Numbered from the stretch's first letter, positions 7,748 through 17,050 are shown. The stretch: 64,000 nt of DNA from Kineococcus mangrovi (GCF_041320705.1 NZ_JBGGTQ010000007.1:1-64000); one strand, 5' to 3'. The notes: generated by a model not told the origin, from the letters alone. Program-made: numbers and translations.

Positions 7748-9256
7748 ATGAGCACGACGACCGCCCCCGCCCAGCCGGACCCGCGGCGCACGTACCAGGT
7801 GCGCACGTTCGGCTGCCAGATGAACGTCCACGACTCCGAGCGGCTGTCGGGCCTGCTGGAGGACGCCGGGTACGTGCGCTTCGACGAGGCGGGCGCGGCC
7901 GGGCCGGTCGAGCCGGACGTCGTCGTCTTCAACACGTGCGCCGTGCGGGAGAACGCCGACAACAAGCTGTACGGCAACCTCGGCCACCTCGCCCCGGTCA
8001 AGGAGCGCCGGCCGGGCATGCAGATCGCCGTCGGCGGCTGCCTGGCGCAGAAGGACCGCGGCGAGATCGTCCGCAAGGCCCCCTGGGTCGACGTCGTCTT
8101 CGGCACCCACAACGTCGGTTCCCTGCCAGTGCTGCTCGAACGCGCCCGGCACAACGCCGAGGCGCAGGTCGAGATCCTGGAGTCCCTGGAGACGTTCCCC
8201 TCCACGCTGCCGACGCGCCGGGAGTCCCCCTACGCGGCGTGGGTCAGCATCTCGGTGGGCTGCAACAACACCTGCACGTTCTGCATCGTGCCCGCGCTGC
8301 GCGGCAAGGAGAAGGACCGCCGCCCCGGCGACGTGCTCGCCGAGGTGGAGGCCCTCGTCGCCGAGGGCGTCCTGGAGGTCACGCTCCTGGGCCAGAACGT
8401 CAACACGTACGGCGTCGAGTTCGGCGACAAGCTCGCCTTCGGCAAGCTGCTGCGAGCCACCGGGGGCATCGAGGGTCTGGAGCGGGTCCGGTTCACGAGC
8501 CCGCACCCCTCCAGCTTCACCGACGACGTCATCGACGCCATGGCCGAGACGCCCAACGTCATGCCGAGCCTGCACATGCCGCTGCAGTCGGGCTCGGACC
8601 GCGTGCTGAAGGCGATGCGCCGGTCCTACCGGCAGTCCCGCTTCCTCGGGATCATCGACGGGGTCCGCGCCCGCATCCCCGACGCCGCGATCACCACCGA
8701 CATCATCGTCGGCTTCCCCGGGGAGACCGAGGAGGACTTCGAGCAGACCCTGCACGTCGTGGAGCAGGCGCGGTTCTCCAGCGCCTTCACGTTCCAGTAC
8801 TCCCCGCGCCCGGGCACGCCCGCCGCGACGATGGGCGAGCAGGTCCCCAAGGCGGTCGTGCAGGAGCGGTACGTACGGCTGACCGAGCTGCAGGACCGCA
8901 TCACCCACGAGGAGAACGTCGCCCAGACCGGCCGCACGCTCGAGGTCCTCGTGGCCGAGGGCGAGGGTCGCAAGGATGTCACCACCCAGCGGCTGTCCGG
9001 CCGGGCGCCGGACAACCGCCTCGTGCACTTCTCGGTGCCGCAGGGAACCGCGCTGCGTCCGGGTGACGTGGCCACGGTGACGGTCACCCGCGGCGCGCCG
9101 CACTACCTCGAGGCCGACGACCTCACCTCGTTCGCGGTGCGCCGCACCCGCGCCGGCGACGCGTGGGAGGCCCGGCAGGCCCGCCCCGGACCGGACGTCC
9201 AGGACGGGCCGCGCGCCGTGGGGCTGGGGATGCCCGCCCTGCGCCGCGCGCTCTGA
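7748..9256 (+). CDS. miaB: tRNA methylthiotransferase MiaB
   Basis: A 502-residue radical-SAM enzyme that adds a methylthio group to isopentenyladenosine-37 of tRNA, after MiaA has acted. The N-terminal MTTase domain holds its cluster Cys residues in [14 protein letters not shown] and GGCLAQ. The radical-SAM triad is in [14 protein letters not shown] (about 170-183). The TRAM domain lies near 385-460. The ATG at 7748 is chosen over GTG 7703 because homology begins there and a -10 hexamer precedes it. The last 40 residues are a loosely conserved tail. miaA lies 0.5 kb downstream on the same strand. Confidence 0.96.
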   Translation: MSTTTAPAQPDPRRTYQVRTFGCQMNVHDSERLSGLLEDAGYVRFDEAGAAGPVEPDVVVFNTCAVRENADNKLYGNLGHLAPVKERRPGMQIAVGGCLAQKDRGEIVRKAPWVDVVFGTHNVGSLPVLLERARHNAEAQVEILESLETFPSTLPTRRESPYAAWVSISVGCNNTCTFCIVPALRGKEKDRRPGDVLAEVEALVAEGVLEVTLLGQNVNTYGVEFGDKLAFGKLLRATGGIEGLERVRFTSPHPSSFTDDVIDAMAETPNVMPSLHMPLQSGSDRVLKAMRRSYRQSRFLGIIDGVRARIPDAAITTDIIVGFPGETEEDFEQTLHVVEQARFSSAFTFQYSPRPGTPAATMGEQVPKAVVQERYVRLTELQDRITHEENVAQTGRTLEVLVAEGEGRKDVTTQRLSGRAPDNRLVHFSVPQGTALRPGDVATVTVTRGAPHYLEADDLTSFAVRRTRAGDAWEARQARPGPDVQDGPRAVGLGMPALRRAL

Positions 9257-9266
9257 GCGGGCGCCC

Positions 9267-9413
9267 CTACTTCGCCGGCGGAGCCGCGGGGTCGGGCACC
9301 GGGTCCGGACCGGGCGCGGGTCCGGGGTCGGGCACCGGCGGCTCGCCGGGCTGACCCGGCGTGGGGACGGGGTTCGGCGGCGTGGGCATCGGCGGCGGGG
9401 TGGGGATGGTCAT
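9267..9413 (-). CDS. 48-residue proline-rich small protein
   Basis: A small minus-strand gene encoding a very Pro-rich peptide: MTIPTPPPMPTPPNP, then PG/PDP repeats, ending PPAK. Its ATG overlaps the stop of the upstream gene (ATGA), and an AGAGGA site lies eight bases before the ATG. Both features favour a translated gene. The protein has no hydrophobic segment and should be unstructured. Function unknown. The pairing with an Rv0909-type antitoxin-like protein is noted but gives no role. It was found by direct reading and is too short for most gene finders. Confidence 0.6.
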   Translation of the reverse strand: MTIPTPPPMPTPPNPVPTPGQPGEPPVPDPGPAPGPDPVPDPAAPPAK

Positions 9414-9730
9414 CGCACGGGTCCTCTCATCGTGGTGCCCTGGGAGCTGACGCCCCCGCGCATCGGCGTGCCCCCACCGGGGACGGTCGACGGCGGGGCC
9501 TGGTCGGCGGCCAGGTCCACGCCCTTGCGGGCCAGGTCGCTCACCTTCGTGACCTGACCGGCGAACCGGCCGTCGGTGCGGCTGTTGACGAACTCACCGG
9601 CCTTGCCGATGGCGCCGTCCGCGCGGCCGGAGTGCTCGGCGGCGAAGGACCCGGCCCGGCCGCGCGCCTGGTCCGCGAGGTGCAGGGCCTGGTCGGTGGC
9701 CTCACCGATCTTGCCCTTGAGGTAATTCAT
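9410..9730 (-). CDS. Rv0909/MT0933-type antitoxin-like protein
   Basis: A 106-residue hydrophilic, Ala-rich helical protein. The central part (GRADGAIGKAGEFVNSRTDGR, about 36-56) followed by FAGQVTKVSDLARKGVD resembles the MT0933 antitoxin family (Rv0909 of M. tuberculosis), in which a DxxxDKAGxxxDxKTGGK pattern is repeated. The family is annotated as antitoxin but is often found without a toxin, and no toxin gene is adjacent here. The C-terminal 30 residues are Gly/Pro-rich. It may be a general stress or envelope-associated helical protein. It is coupled to the small Pro-rich gene downstream. Confidence 0.65.
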   Translation of the reverse strand: MNYLKGKIGEATDQALHLADQARGRAGSFAAEHSGRADGAIGKAGEFVNSRTDGRFAGQVTKVSDLARKGVDLAADQAPPSTVPGGGTPMRGGVSSQGTTMRGPVR

Positions 9731-9808
9731 GGTGCCCACGGCGTCCTCCCTGGTCGTGCGGTGCTGGGGTGCACGGGATAGTGCCCGATGCTCTGCCACG
9801 ATGACGCG

Positions 9809-10795
9809 GTGGGCCACTCGAACGTTCCCCCGCCCGACGGCCGGTCGGGCGGTGGGCCACCGGTGATCGCGCTGGTGGGCCCGACCGCGTCGGGCAAGTC
9901 CGACGTCGGCGTCGCCCTGGCCCGGCTGCTCGGCGAGCGCGCGGGCACCCCTGGTGAGGTCGTCAACGCCGACGCGCTGCAGTTCTACCGGGGCATGGAC
10001 GTCGGCACGGCGAAAATCACCCCCGCCGAGCGTCGCGGCGTGCCGCACCACCTGCTCGACGTCCTCGACGTCACGCAGACCGCCGAGGTCGCCGTCTTCC
10101 AGGGGTGGGCGCACGACGCGTTCGACGACGTCGGCGCCCGGGGCGGGGTGCCCGTCCTCGTCGGTGGTTCCGGTCTCTACGTCCGCGCCGCCCTCGACGA
10201 CCTCCGCTTCCCGGGCAAGGACCCCGGCGTGCGGGCCCGGTGGGAGGCCGAGCTGGACCGGGCGGGTCCCCGGGCCCTGCACGCGCGGCTGGCCGAGCGC
10301 GACCCCGCGGCCGCCGCCGCCATCCTGCCCACCAACGGCCGGCGCATCGTCCGCGCCCTGGAGGTCGGGGAGATCACCGGCGAGCCCTTCGCCGCGTCCC
10401 TGCCCGAGCAGACCTACCGGCGCCCCACCGTCCAGGTCGGCCTGGCGGTGCCGCGCGAGCAGCTCGTCGCCCGCATCGACGCCCGCGTCGACCGGATGTG
10501 GGCCGCCGGGCTCGTCGAGGAGGTCCGCGTCCTGGCGGCGCGGGGGCTGCGGGAGGGGCGCACCGCCGGCCGGGCGCTCGGCTACGCCCAGGTCCTCGAC
10601 GCCCTCGACGGCGGCACGACGCTGGAGCAGGCCCGCGAGCTGACCGCCCGGCTCACCCGCCGCTTCGCCCGCAAGCAGGACGCCTGGTTCCGCCGCGACC
10701 GGCGCGTGCACTGGGTGCCCGCGCCCGACGGGGCCGACCCCGAGGACCTGGCCCGGCAGGTGCTGGACCTGCTGCCCGTAGCATCGGCCGCGTGA
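9809..10795 (+). CDS. miaA: tRNA dimethylallyltransferase MiaA
   Basis: Transfers a dimethylallyl group to adenosine-37 of tRNAs reading UNN codons, making the substrate of MiaB. The P-loop GPTASGKSD is near residues 24-32. The substrate motif VVNADALQFYRGMDVGTAKI and the region LVGGSGLYVRA are intact. The C-terminal half carries RVDRMWAAGLVEEV, and the family signature is at RKQDAWFRRD. Two starts are possible, ATG 9788 and GTG 9809. I chose GTG because the first seven residues from the ATG look unconserved and CACGAT lies six bases before it. The stop overlaps the dapF start (GTGA). Confidence 0.95.
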   Translation: MGHSNVPPPDGRSGGGPPVIALVGPTASGKSDVGVALARLLGERAGTPGEVVNADALQFYRGMDVGTAKITPAERRGVPHHLLDVLDVTQTAEVAVFQGWAHDAFDDVGARGGVPVLVGGSGLYVRAALDDLRFPGKDPGVRARWEAELDRAGPRALHARLAERDPAAAAAILPTNGRRIVRALEVGEITGEPFAASLPEQTYRRPTVQVGLAVPREQLVARIDARVDRMWAAGLVEEVRVLAARGLREGRTAGRALGYAQVLDALDGGTTLEQARELTARLTRRFARKQDAWFRRDRRVHWVPAPDGADPEDLARQVLDLLPVASAA

Positions 10796-11724
10796 CCAGC
10801 GAGATCACCTTCACCAAGGGCCACGGCACCGAGAACGACTTCGTGCTGGTCGCCGACGCCGACGGCACCTGGAACCCCGGTGGCGACATCGTGGCGTGGC
10901 TGTGCGACCGGCGGGCCGGTATCGGCGCCGACGGTCTCGTGCGCGCCGTCCGGACGGCCGCCGAACCCGCCGCCGCGCAGTGGGCCGGTGAGGCGGAGTG
11001 GTTCATGGACTACCGCAACGCCGACGGCTCGGTCGCCGAGATGTGCGGCAACGGGGTCCGCGTGTTCGCCGAGTTCCTCCTGCAGCAGGGGCTGCTGCCC
11101 GAGGCGGCCCTGGCGGGGGACTGGTTCGCCGTCGCCACCCGCGCCGGGGTGAAGCGGCTGCGCCGCGAGGGCGAGGGCAGCTGGACCGCCGACATGGGGC
11201 CCTGGCGCCTGACGGGCGGGCAGCGGGCGCTGGTGGACGGGTCCGACGCCCTCGTGCACGTCGAGGGCCTGGACGGCGTCGCCCGGCCGGCGTTGTCGGT
11301 CGACCTCGGCAACCCGCACACCGTGGTGGCCCTGCCCGACGACGGCGAGCTGTCCGCGGCCGACCTCACCTCCGCCCCGCGCGTGGAGCCGGCGCCGCCG
11401 CACGGCACCAACGTCGAGCTCGTCGTCCCCGTGGACGCCATCGACGTCAACGGCGACGGCGACCCGGACATCGGTGACGTGTCCATGCGCGTGCACGAGC
11501 GCGGCTCGGGGGAGACGCGCTCGTGCGGCACCGGCGCCTGCGCGGCGGTGCTCGCGACCCGGGCCTGGGCGGGCGAGGGCGCACCCGGCGTGTGGCGCGT
11601 CCGCGTGCCCGGTGGCCGCCTCGTCGTGACGGTGGGGGCCGGTTCGAGCCTCACCGAGGGCACCGTGTGGCTGTCCGGACCGGCCCGGCTCGTCGCGACG
11701 GGGACCGTCACGATCCCGGCGTGA
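10792..11724 (+). CDS. dapF: diaminopimelate epimerase DapF
   Basis: A 310-residue cofactor-independent epimerase that makes meso-diaminopimelate for lysine and peptidoglycan. One catalytic Cys is Cys85 in MCGNGVR and the other is in RSCGTGACA near residue 243; both are intact. The N-terminal motif KGHGTENDF is typical. GTG start overlapping the miaA stop. Its 3' end overlaps the convergent methyltransferase gene by 17 bases. Confidence 0.96.
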   Translation: MTSEITFTKGHGTENDFVLVADADGTWNPGGDIVAWLCDRRAGIGADGLVRAVRTAAEPAAAQWAGEAEWFMDYRNADGSVAEMCGNGVRVFAEFLLQQGLLPEAALAGDWFAVATRAGVKRLRREGEGSWTADMGPWRLTGGQRALVDGSDALVHVEGLDGVARPALSVDLGNPHTVVALPDDGELSAADLTSAPRVEPAPPHGTNVELVVPVDAIDVNGDGDPDIGDVSMRVHERGSGETRSCGTGACAAVLATRAWAGEGAPGVWRVRVPGGRLVVTVGAGSSLTEGTVWLSGPARLVATGTVTIPA

Positions 11725-12361
11725 CCTCCCGGGTGACGGTGAGCACCCGGAACCCCTTCGACGTCGTCGTCCGCTCCGTCCGCGTCCCCGGCAGGACGCC
11801 GGAGCCCAGCCAGGTCTGCAGCGAGTCCGCGCCGAGGTTCTTCTGCACCACCAGGTGCGCCCGGCCACCGGGGGCCAGCCGCGGGAGCCACTGCAGGAGC
11901 AGCGCGTGCAGGGCCTCCTTGCCGACGCGGATGGGCGGGTTCGACCACACCTCGGCGAAGCGCAGCTCCGGGTCCACGGCGTCGGGCAGGCTCGCCCGCA
12001 CACCCACGCCGAGCCGTTCGGCGTTGCGCCGCACCAGGTCCAGCGCCCGCTCGTTGACGTCCACGGCGTGCACGACCTGCCGGGGCCGCAGCAGGGCCAG
12101 GCTCAACGCGACCGGGCCCCAGCCGCAGCCCAGGTCCAGCACGTCGCCGGTCCTGCCCGCGGCGCCGGGGTCGTCCTCCAGCACCGGCAGCAGGACGGCC
12201 GTGCCCTTGTCGAGCCGGTCGCCGCTGAAGACGCCCCGCGCCGTCGTCACCGTCACGTCACGGCCCGCGAGGCGGACCGTCAGCTCGCGGCGCTCATCGG
12301 CCGTGGCGGGACGGGCCGTGAAGTAGTGGTCGGTGGCGGGCTGGGGATCGGGCTCGGGCAC
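11708..12361 (-). CDS. class I SAM-dependent methyltransferase, RsmC/MTS family
   Basis: A 217-residue methyltransferase of the MTS family, related to the catalytic half of the 16S rRNA G1207 enzyme RsmC. The SAM motif VLDLGCGWGPVAL lies at about 70-82. The acidic end of the second strand is VHAVDVNERAL, and the base-binding motif reads WSNPPIRVGK (NPP). The GTG at 12361 gives the usual N-terminus (PEPDPQPATDHYFTARP). A longer frame reaches 12481 but its start looks unconserved. It lacks the inactive N-terminal RsmC duplicate, as is common in actinobacteria. The precise rRNA target cannot be read here. Confidence 0.85.
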   Translation of the reverse strand: MPEPDPQPATDHYFTARPATADERRELTVRLAGRDVTVTTARGVFSGDRLDKGTAVLLPVLEDDPGAAGRTGDVLDLGCGWGPVALSLALLRPRQVVHAVDVNERALDLVRRNAERLGVGVRASLPDAVDPELRFAEVWSNPPIRVGKEALHALLLQWLPRLAPGGRAHLVVQKNLGADSLQTWLGSGVLPGTRTERTTTSKGFRVLTVTREVTPGS

Positions 12362-12504
12362 GACGGGCAAGCGTAGGGCCGCCGGGGACCCCCGCCGGGA
12401 CACGACCACCGGGCGCGCGGACGAAATACCGGTGCTCTCCCGGTCGTTGACTGAGACGCTGGGTGCACCACCGAGGAGCACCAGCCGAACGACCGAGGAG
12501 GTCC

Positions 12505-14091
12505 ATGAACCAGCGCCGCGTCTCCGCGACGGAGCAGTCGACGGAACCCACGACGGGCCCCGCGCACGAGGACCGTGCCGCCGACCGCGACCAGGAGTTC
12601 GACCGGGCCATCGCCCGCATCCTGCGCGGCCACGGGGACCCGCAGGCCGGGGAGGCGCAGGAGGTGCCCGAGGAGCCGGCCGACGGTCACACCGCGTGGG
12701 ACGGCGACCAGCTCGACCTCGCTGACCGTCGCGCCCTGCGCCGCGCGGCGGGCCTGTCCACCGAGCTGGCCGACGTCACCGAGGTCGAGTACCGGCAGCT
12801 GCGGCTCGAACGGGTCGTCCTGGCCGGGGTGTGGTCCAGCGCGGACTCCAACCGCACCGAGGCCGAGGTCTCCCTGCAGGAGCTGTCCGCCCTCGCCGCG
12901 ACGGCCGGCTCGGACGTCCTCGCGGGGGTCCTGCAACGCCGCTCCACCCCCGACGTCGCGACCTACCTCGGGGCGGGCAAGGCGGCCGCCCTGGCCGAGC
13001 TCGTCGCCGCCGAGGGGGCGGACACCGTGGTCTGCGACGGCGAGCTGTCGGCCTCCCAGCGCCGCGGCCTCGAGGACATCGTCAAGGTCAAGGTCGTGGA
13101 CCGGACGGCCGTGATCCTCGACATCTTCGCCCAGCACGCCAAGAGCCGGGAGGGCAAGGCCCAGGTCGAGCTCGCCCAGCTGGAGTACCTGCTCCCGCGC
13201 CTGCGCGGGTGGGGTGAGTCGATGTCCCGGCAGGCCGGTGGCCGGGTCGCCGGCGGTGCCGGGATCGGCTCGCGCGGTCCCGGTGAGACGAAGATCGAGC
13301 TGGACCGCCGCCGCATCCGCGGCCGGATGGCCAAGCTGCGCCGGGAGATCCGGGGCATGGGCACCGCCCGGGTGGAGAAGCGTTCGCTGCGGCACGCCCG
13401 CGCCGTCCCCTCGGTGTCCATCGCCGGGTACACCAACGCCGGGAAGAGCTCGCTGCTCAACCGGCTCACCGGGGCCGGTGTCCTCGTCGAGAACGCCCTG
13501 TTCGCGACGCTGGACCCGACGGTCCGGCGCGCGCAGACCCCCGAGGGGCGGCCGTACACCCTGGCCGACACCGTCGGGTTCGTCCGCTCGCTGCCGCACC
13601 AGCTCGTCGAGGCGTTCCGCTCGACCCTGGAGGAGGTCGCCGAGTCCGACCTCGTCCTGCACGTGGTCGACGGCTCGCACCCCGACCCCGAGGGCCAGCT
13701 CGCGGCCGTGCGGGGGGTCCTGGCGGACCTGTACGCCGAGCGGGACGCCAAACCCGTCGCCGAGGTCGTGGCCGTCAACAAGGCGGACGTGGCCGACCCC
13801 GAGGTCCTGGACCGGCTGCTGCGCAAGGAGGAGAACGCGGTCGCCGTCTCCGCGCGCACCGGCGCGGGGATCGAGGAGCTGCTCGCCCGGATCGCCGAGC
13901 AGCTGCCCGTGCCCGACGTCGAGCTGGAGGTGTGCGTGCCCTACGACCGGGGCGACCTGGTCCACCGGGTGCACACGACCGGCCAGGTGCTCCAGGAGGA
14001 GCACACGGCCGACGGCACCCGGTTGCTGGCACGGGTCCGCCCGCGCCTGGCGGCCGAGCTCGACCGGTACCGGATGAGCCGGACCGCCTGA
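12505..14091 (+). CDS. hflX: ribosome-associated GTPase HflX
   Basis: A 528-residue GTPase that binds the 50S subunit and can split stalled ribosomes. About 115 N-terminal residues form a charged extension typical of actinobacteria. The HflX domain has the family motifs TYLGAGKA and ILDIFAQHAKSREGKAQVELAQ. The GTPase motifs are G1 GYTNAGKSSLL (about 308-318), G3 DTVGFV and G4 NKAD. GAGGAGG five bases before the ATG fixes the start. It reads away from the methyltransferase gene on the other side. Confidence 0.95.
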   Translation: MNQRRVSATEQSTEPTTGPAHEDRAADRDQEFDRAIARILRGHGDPQAGEAQEVPEEPADGHTAWDGDQLDLADRRALRRAAGLSTELADVTEVEYRQLRLERVVLAGVWSSADSNRTEAEVSLQELSALAATAGSDVLAGVLQRRSTPDVATYLGAGKAAALAELVAAEGADTVVCDGELSASQRRGLEDIVKVKVVDRTAVILDIFAQHAKSREGKAQVELAQLEYLLPRLRGWGESMSRQAGGRVAGGAGIGSRGPGETKIELDRRRIRGRMAKLRREIRGMGTARVEKRSLRHARAVPSVSIAGYTNAGKSSLLNRLTGAGVLVENALFATLDPTVRRAQTPEGRPYTLADTVGFVRSLPHQLVEAFRSTLEEVAESDLVLHVVDGSHPDPEGQLAAVRGVLADLYAERDAKPVAEVVAVNKADVADPEVLDRLLRKEENAVAVSARTGAGIEELLARIAEQLPVPDVELEVCVPYDRGDLVHRVHTTGQVLQEEHTADGTRLLARVRPRLAAELDRYRMSRTA

Positions 14092-14196
14092 GCGACGGCC
14101 CCCTGCCGCACGCTCGACGCCGTTCCCGCCGCCGCGGGGGCGGCGCGCGCTGCGTCCGGGCCGGGCCGGGCCGGGGCTGTGGACGGGTGGTCGGTC

Positions 14197-14219
14197 GTGT
14201 CGGTGCCGCGGGGGAGGAT
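14197..14219 (+). promoter_or_regulatory. RecA-NDp/PafBC-like promoter of the DinG-type helicase
   Basis: GTGTCGGTG (eight of nine positions of TTGTCRGTG), exactly eight bases, then GAGGAT, which keeps two of the three fixed positions of TANNNT. The start codon GTG 14226 begins seven bases after the hexamer, so the transcript would be leaderless. The -10 is imperfect. Confidence 0.45.
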
Positions 14220-14225
14220 GGCGTG

Positions 14226-16307
14226 GTGAGCACGACAGCCCGACCCCCCACCCCCGTCTCGCAGGAACCCGAGGACGAGCCTCAGGACGTCGACGGTCCC
14301 GAGGCGGCCGCGCTCCTGGACGAGGTGGTCACGGCGCTCGGTGGGCAGCGCCGTGAGGGGCAGGTCCGGATGGCCGCGGCCGTCACCGACGCCATCCGCA
14401 GCCGGCGGCACCTGCTCGTCCAGGCCGGCACCGGGACGGGCAAGTCGATGGCCTACCTCGTGCCGGCCGTCGCCCACGCCGTGCACACCGACCAGCGCGT
14501 CGTCGTCACCACGGCGACGCTCGCCCTGCAGGCCCAGGTCGTCGAACGGGACCTGCCCCGGCTGGCCGGGGCGATCACCCCGGCGCTGCACCGGGCACCG
14601 ACGTGGGAGCTGCTCAAGGGCCGGGCGAACTACCTGTGCCGCAACAAGCTCGACGGCGGGTTCCCCAGCGACGAGGGTGCCCTCTTCGACGTCGTCGCCC
14701 CCACCGGTGACGGCGCGGGGGACGCGGGCCGGCTGGGGGGCGAGGTCGTCCGCCTGCGCGAGTGGGCGGCCACGACGCGCACGGGGGACCGCGACGACCT
14801 CGACCCCGGCGTCAGCGACCGCGCCTGGCGGCAGGTGTCCGTCTCCGCGCGCGAGTGCCTGGGCGCCCAGCGCTGCCCCGTCGCCGCGGAGTGCTTCTCC
14901 GAGCAGGTCCGGGCCCGCGCCCGCCAGGTCGACGTCGTCGTCACCAACCACGCCATGACCGCCATCGACGCGATGGAGAACAGCGGTCTGCTGCTGCCCG
15001 AGCACGACGTCCTCGTCGTCGACGAGGCCCACGAGCTCGCCGACCGCGTGACGGCCGTCGCGACGGCCGAGCTGTCCGCCGCGGTCCTGCACTCCGCCTC
15101 CCGCCGCCTGCGGCGCAGCGCCGGTGTCGTCTCCGAGGCCCTCGACGACGCCTCCGTGGCCCTGGAGGCCGCGCTCGAGGACGCTCCGCCCGGTCGCCTC
15201 GACCGCTGGCCGGACGCCCTCGCCGACGCCGTCGTCGCCGTCCGCGACGCCGCCCGTCAGGCCCTGACCGACCTCAAGGACGCCTCCGAGGGGGCCGGCA
15301 AGGAGGAGGACCCGGAGTCGCGCGGGGCCCGGCACCTCGCCCGCGCCGCCGTCCAGGAGGTCTTCTCCGTGGCCGAACGGCTCGCCGCCGACGTGGGACG
15401 GGGGGCGCAGGACAGCTTCGACGTGGCCTGGGTGAGCGCCGGCTCCGGCCCGGCCTCGCGCGCACCCTCCCTGCACGTCGCCCCGTTGTCCGTCGCCGGG
15501 CTGCTGCGTGAACGGCTCTTCACCGAGCGGACCGTCGTCGCGACCTCGGCGACGCTCACCCTCGGGGGGTCCTTCGACCCCGTCGCGGGGGCCTTCGGCC
15601 TCAAGGGGGCGAAGGGGTCTAAGGGGGCGGAGGGCTCGGCCACCGCGTGGACGGGCCTCGACGTCGGCAGCCCCTTCGACTACCCGCGGCAGGGGATCCT
15701 CTACGTCGCCCGCCACCTGCCCCCGCCCGGGCGGGCAGGGGCCGGCGAGGCGACCCTCGACGAGCTCGCGGCGCTCGTGGAGGCCGCCGGCGGGCGCACC
15801 CTCGGGCTGTTCTCCTCGCGCCGGGCCGCGGAGGAGGCTGCGCAGGCGCTGCGCGAGCGGGTCGGCACGCCCGTGCTGTGCCAGGGCGAGGACCGGCTGC
15901 CCAAGCTCGTGCGCGCCTTCACGCAGGACCCCGCGACCTCCCTGTTCGGCACCCTGTCGCTGTGGCAGGGCGTGGACGTGCCGGGGGACAGCTGCTCCCT
16001 CGTCGTCATCGACCGCATCCCCTTCCCGCGCCCCGACGACCCGCTGATGTCGGCACGGGCCCGCGCCGTCGACGCCGCCGGCGGCAACGGGTTCCTCAGC
16101 GTCTCCGTGGCGCACGCCGCCGTCCGCCTCGCCCAGGGCGCGGGCCGGCTGATCCGCGCGAGCGGGGACAAGGGCGTCGTCGCGGTGCTCGACTCGCGGC
16201 TGGCCACCGCCCGCTACGGCGGCTTCCTGCGGGACTCCCTGCCGGACTTCTGGGCCACGACCGACGCGGACACCGTCCTGGCCGCCCTGCGGAGGCTGAG
16301 CGGGTGA
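14226..16307 (+). CDS. ATP-dependent DNA helicase, DinG/XPD type
   Basis: A 693-residue superfamily-2 helicase. Motif I is QAGTGTGKSMAY (about 66-77), motif II is VVDEAHEL (DEAH), and the C-terminal half carries GTLSLWQGVDVPG and the motif VI region RLAQGAGRLIR. Four Cys residues between motifs I and II (NYLCRNK near 138, then ECLGAQRCPVAAECF near 211-224) match the 4Fe-4S site of XPD/DinG enzymes. The family unwinds 5'-to-3' and resolves damaged or R-loop structures. GTG start at 14226; an adjacent in-frame GTG lies at 14223. The promoter resembles LexA-independent damage promoters. The stop overlaps the next start (GTGA). Confidence 0.92.
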   Translation: MSTTARPPTPVSQEPEDEPQDVDGPEAAALLDEVVTALGGQRREGQVRMAAAVTDAIRSRRHLLVQAGTGTGKSMAYLVPAVAHAVHTDQRVVVTTATLALQAQVVERDLPRLAGAITPALHRAPTWELLKGRANYLCRNKLDGGFPSDEGALFDVVAPTGDGAGDAGRLGGEVVRLREWAATTRTGDRDDLDPGVSDRAWRQVSVSARECLGAQRCPVAAECFSEQVRARARQVDVVVTNHAMTAIDAMENSGLLLPEHDVLVVDEAHELADRVTAVATAELSAAVLHSASRRLRRSAGVVSEALDDASVALEAALEDAPPGRLDRWPDALADAVVAVRDAARQALTDLKDASEGAGKEEDPESRGARHLARAAVQEVFSVAERLAADVGRGAQDSFDVAWVSAGSGPASRAPSLHVAPLSVAGLLRERLFTERTVVATSATLTLGGSFDPVAGAFGLKGAKGSKGAEGSATAWTGLDVGSPFDYPRQGILYVARHLPPPGRAGAGEATLDELAALVEAAGGRTLGLFSSRRAAEEAAQALRERVGTPVLCQGEDRLPKLVRAFTQDPATSLFGTLSLWQGVDVPGDSCSLVVIDRIPFPRPDDPLMSARARAVDAAGGNGFLSVSVAHAAVRLAQGAGRLIRASGDKGVVAVLDSRLATARYGGFLRDSLPDFWATTDADTVLAALRRLSG

Positions 16308-17026
16308 CGGAACCGTCGTCTCCTGGCGCCGGGGAGGGCCCGTCGTGGCATGCTCGGGACGTGGCCACCGTCGGCTTCTTCCACTCCGCGCACGCCCACG
16401 TGCGCACCTTCAGCGATCTCCTGACTGAGCGCGACGACACCGTCGCTGGGCGTCATCTGGTGGACGCCGGTCTGCTGACCGCCGCCCGCACGAACGGGCC
16501 CGACAGCGTCCGCCCGGCGCTCGCGGACCGGTTGCGCCGCCTCGTGGCCGAGGGAGCTGACGTCGTCGTCTGCACGTGCTCGACCCTCGGCCCCACGGCC
16601 AAGCAGGTCGGTGCCGAGATGGGGTTGCGGGTCGTCCGCGTCGACCGCCCCATGGCCGAGGCCGCCGTGCTCGCCGGCCGGCGGGTGGCGGTCGTGGCCT
16701 CCCTCGACGAGGCAGCGGCCACGCTGATGCCGTTGCTGCACGAGTGCGCGGCCACCACCGCCCGGACCGTGGAGTTCGTCGAGGTCCGGTGCACCGACAC
16801 CTGGTCGGCGTTCGAGTCGGGGGACCTCCTGACCTACACGACGGGGGTGGCCGCCGCGGTGCGACGGGCGGTGCTGTCGCTGGACCCCCCCGTCGACGTC
16901 GTCGTGCTGGCCCAGGCGAGCATGCTCGACGCAGCCCCCCTGCTCCGGGACCTGCACGTGCCCGTCCTCACCTCCCCGCGGCTGGCGATCGAGGCAGCGG
17001 TCGAGCTGGTGCAGCCCGTCCGCTGA
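16304..17026 (+). CDS. Asp/Glu racemase-superfamily protein
   Basis: About 240 residues with the two-domain Asp/Glu racemase pattern. The first half holds the Cys motif VVVCTCSTLGPTA (about 86-98), equivalent to the catalytic CNT/CST of racemases and maleate isomerases. The pseudo-repeat in the second half reads VVLAQASMLDAAP, where racemases have the second catalytic Cys; here that position is Ala or Ser. A true two-base racemase is therefore unlikely. Isomerase, hydantoin racemase-like or non-catalytic roles remain. GTG 16304 overlaps the helicase stop; GTG 16361 is an alternative that matches the conserved N-terminus better. Confidence 0.72.
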   Translation: MTEPSSPGAGEGPSWHARDVATVGFFHSAHAHVRTFSDLLTERDDTVAGRHLVDAGLLTAARTNGPDSVRPALADRLRRLVAEGADVVVCTCSTLGPTAKQVGAEMGLRVVRVDRPMAEAAVLAGRRVAVVASLDEAAATLMPLLHECAATTARTVEFVEVRCTDTWSAFESGDLLTYTTGVAAAVRRAVLSLDPPVDVVVLAQASMLDAAPLLRDLHVPVLTSPRLAIEAAVELVQPVR

Positions 17027-17050
17027 CCCCGTCACCCGGGGTGCGCGCGG

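Noticed and set aside
9410-9730. Toxin-antitoxin module
   Set aside because: The antitoxin-like protein has no recognisable toxin beside it; the neighbour is a 48-residue Pro-rich peptide.
14110-14160. Intrinsic terminator after hflX
   Set aside because: GC-rich complementary runs exist, but the stem is ambiguous and no T-run follows.
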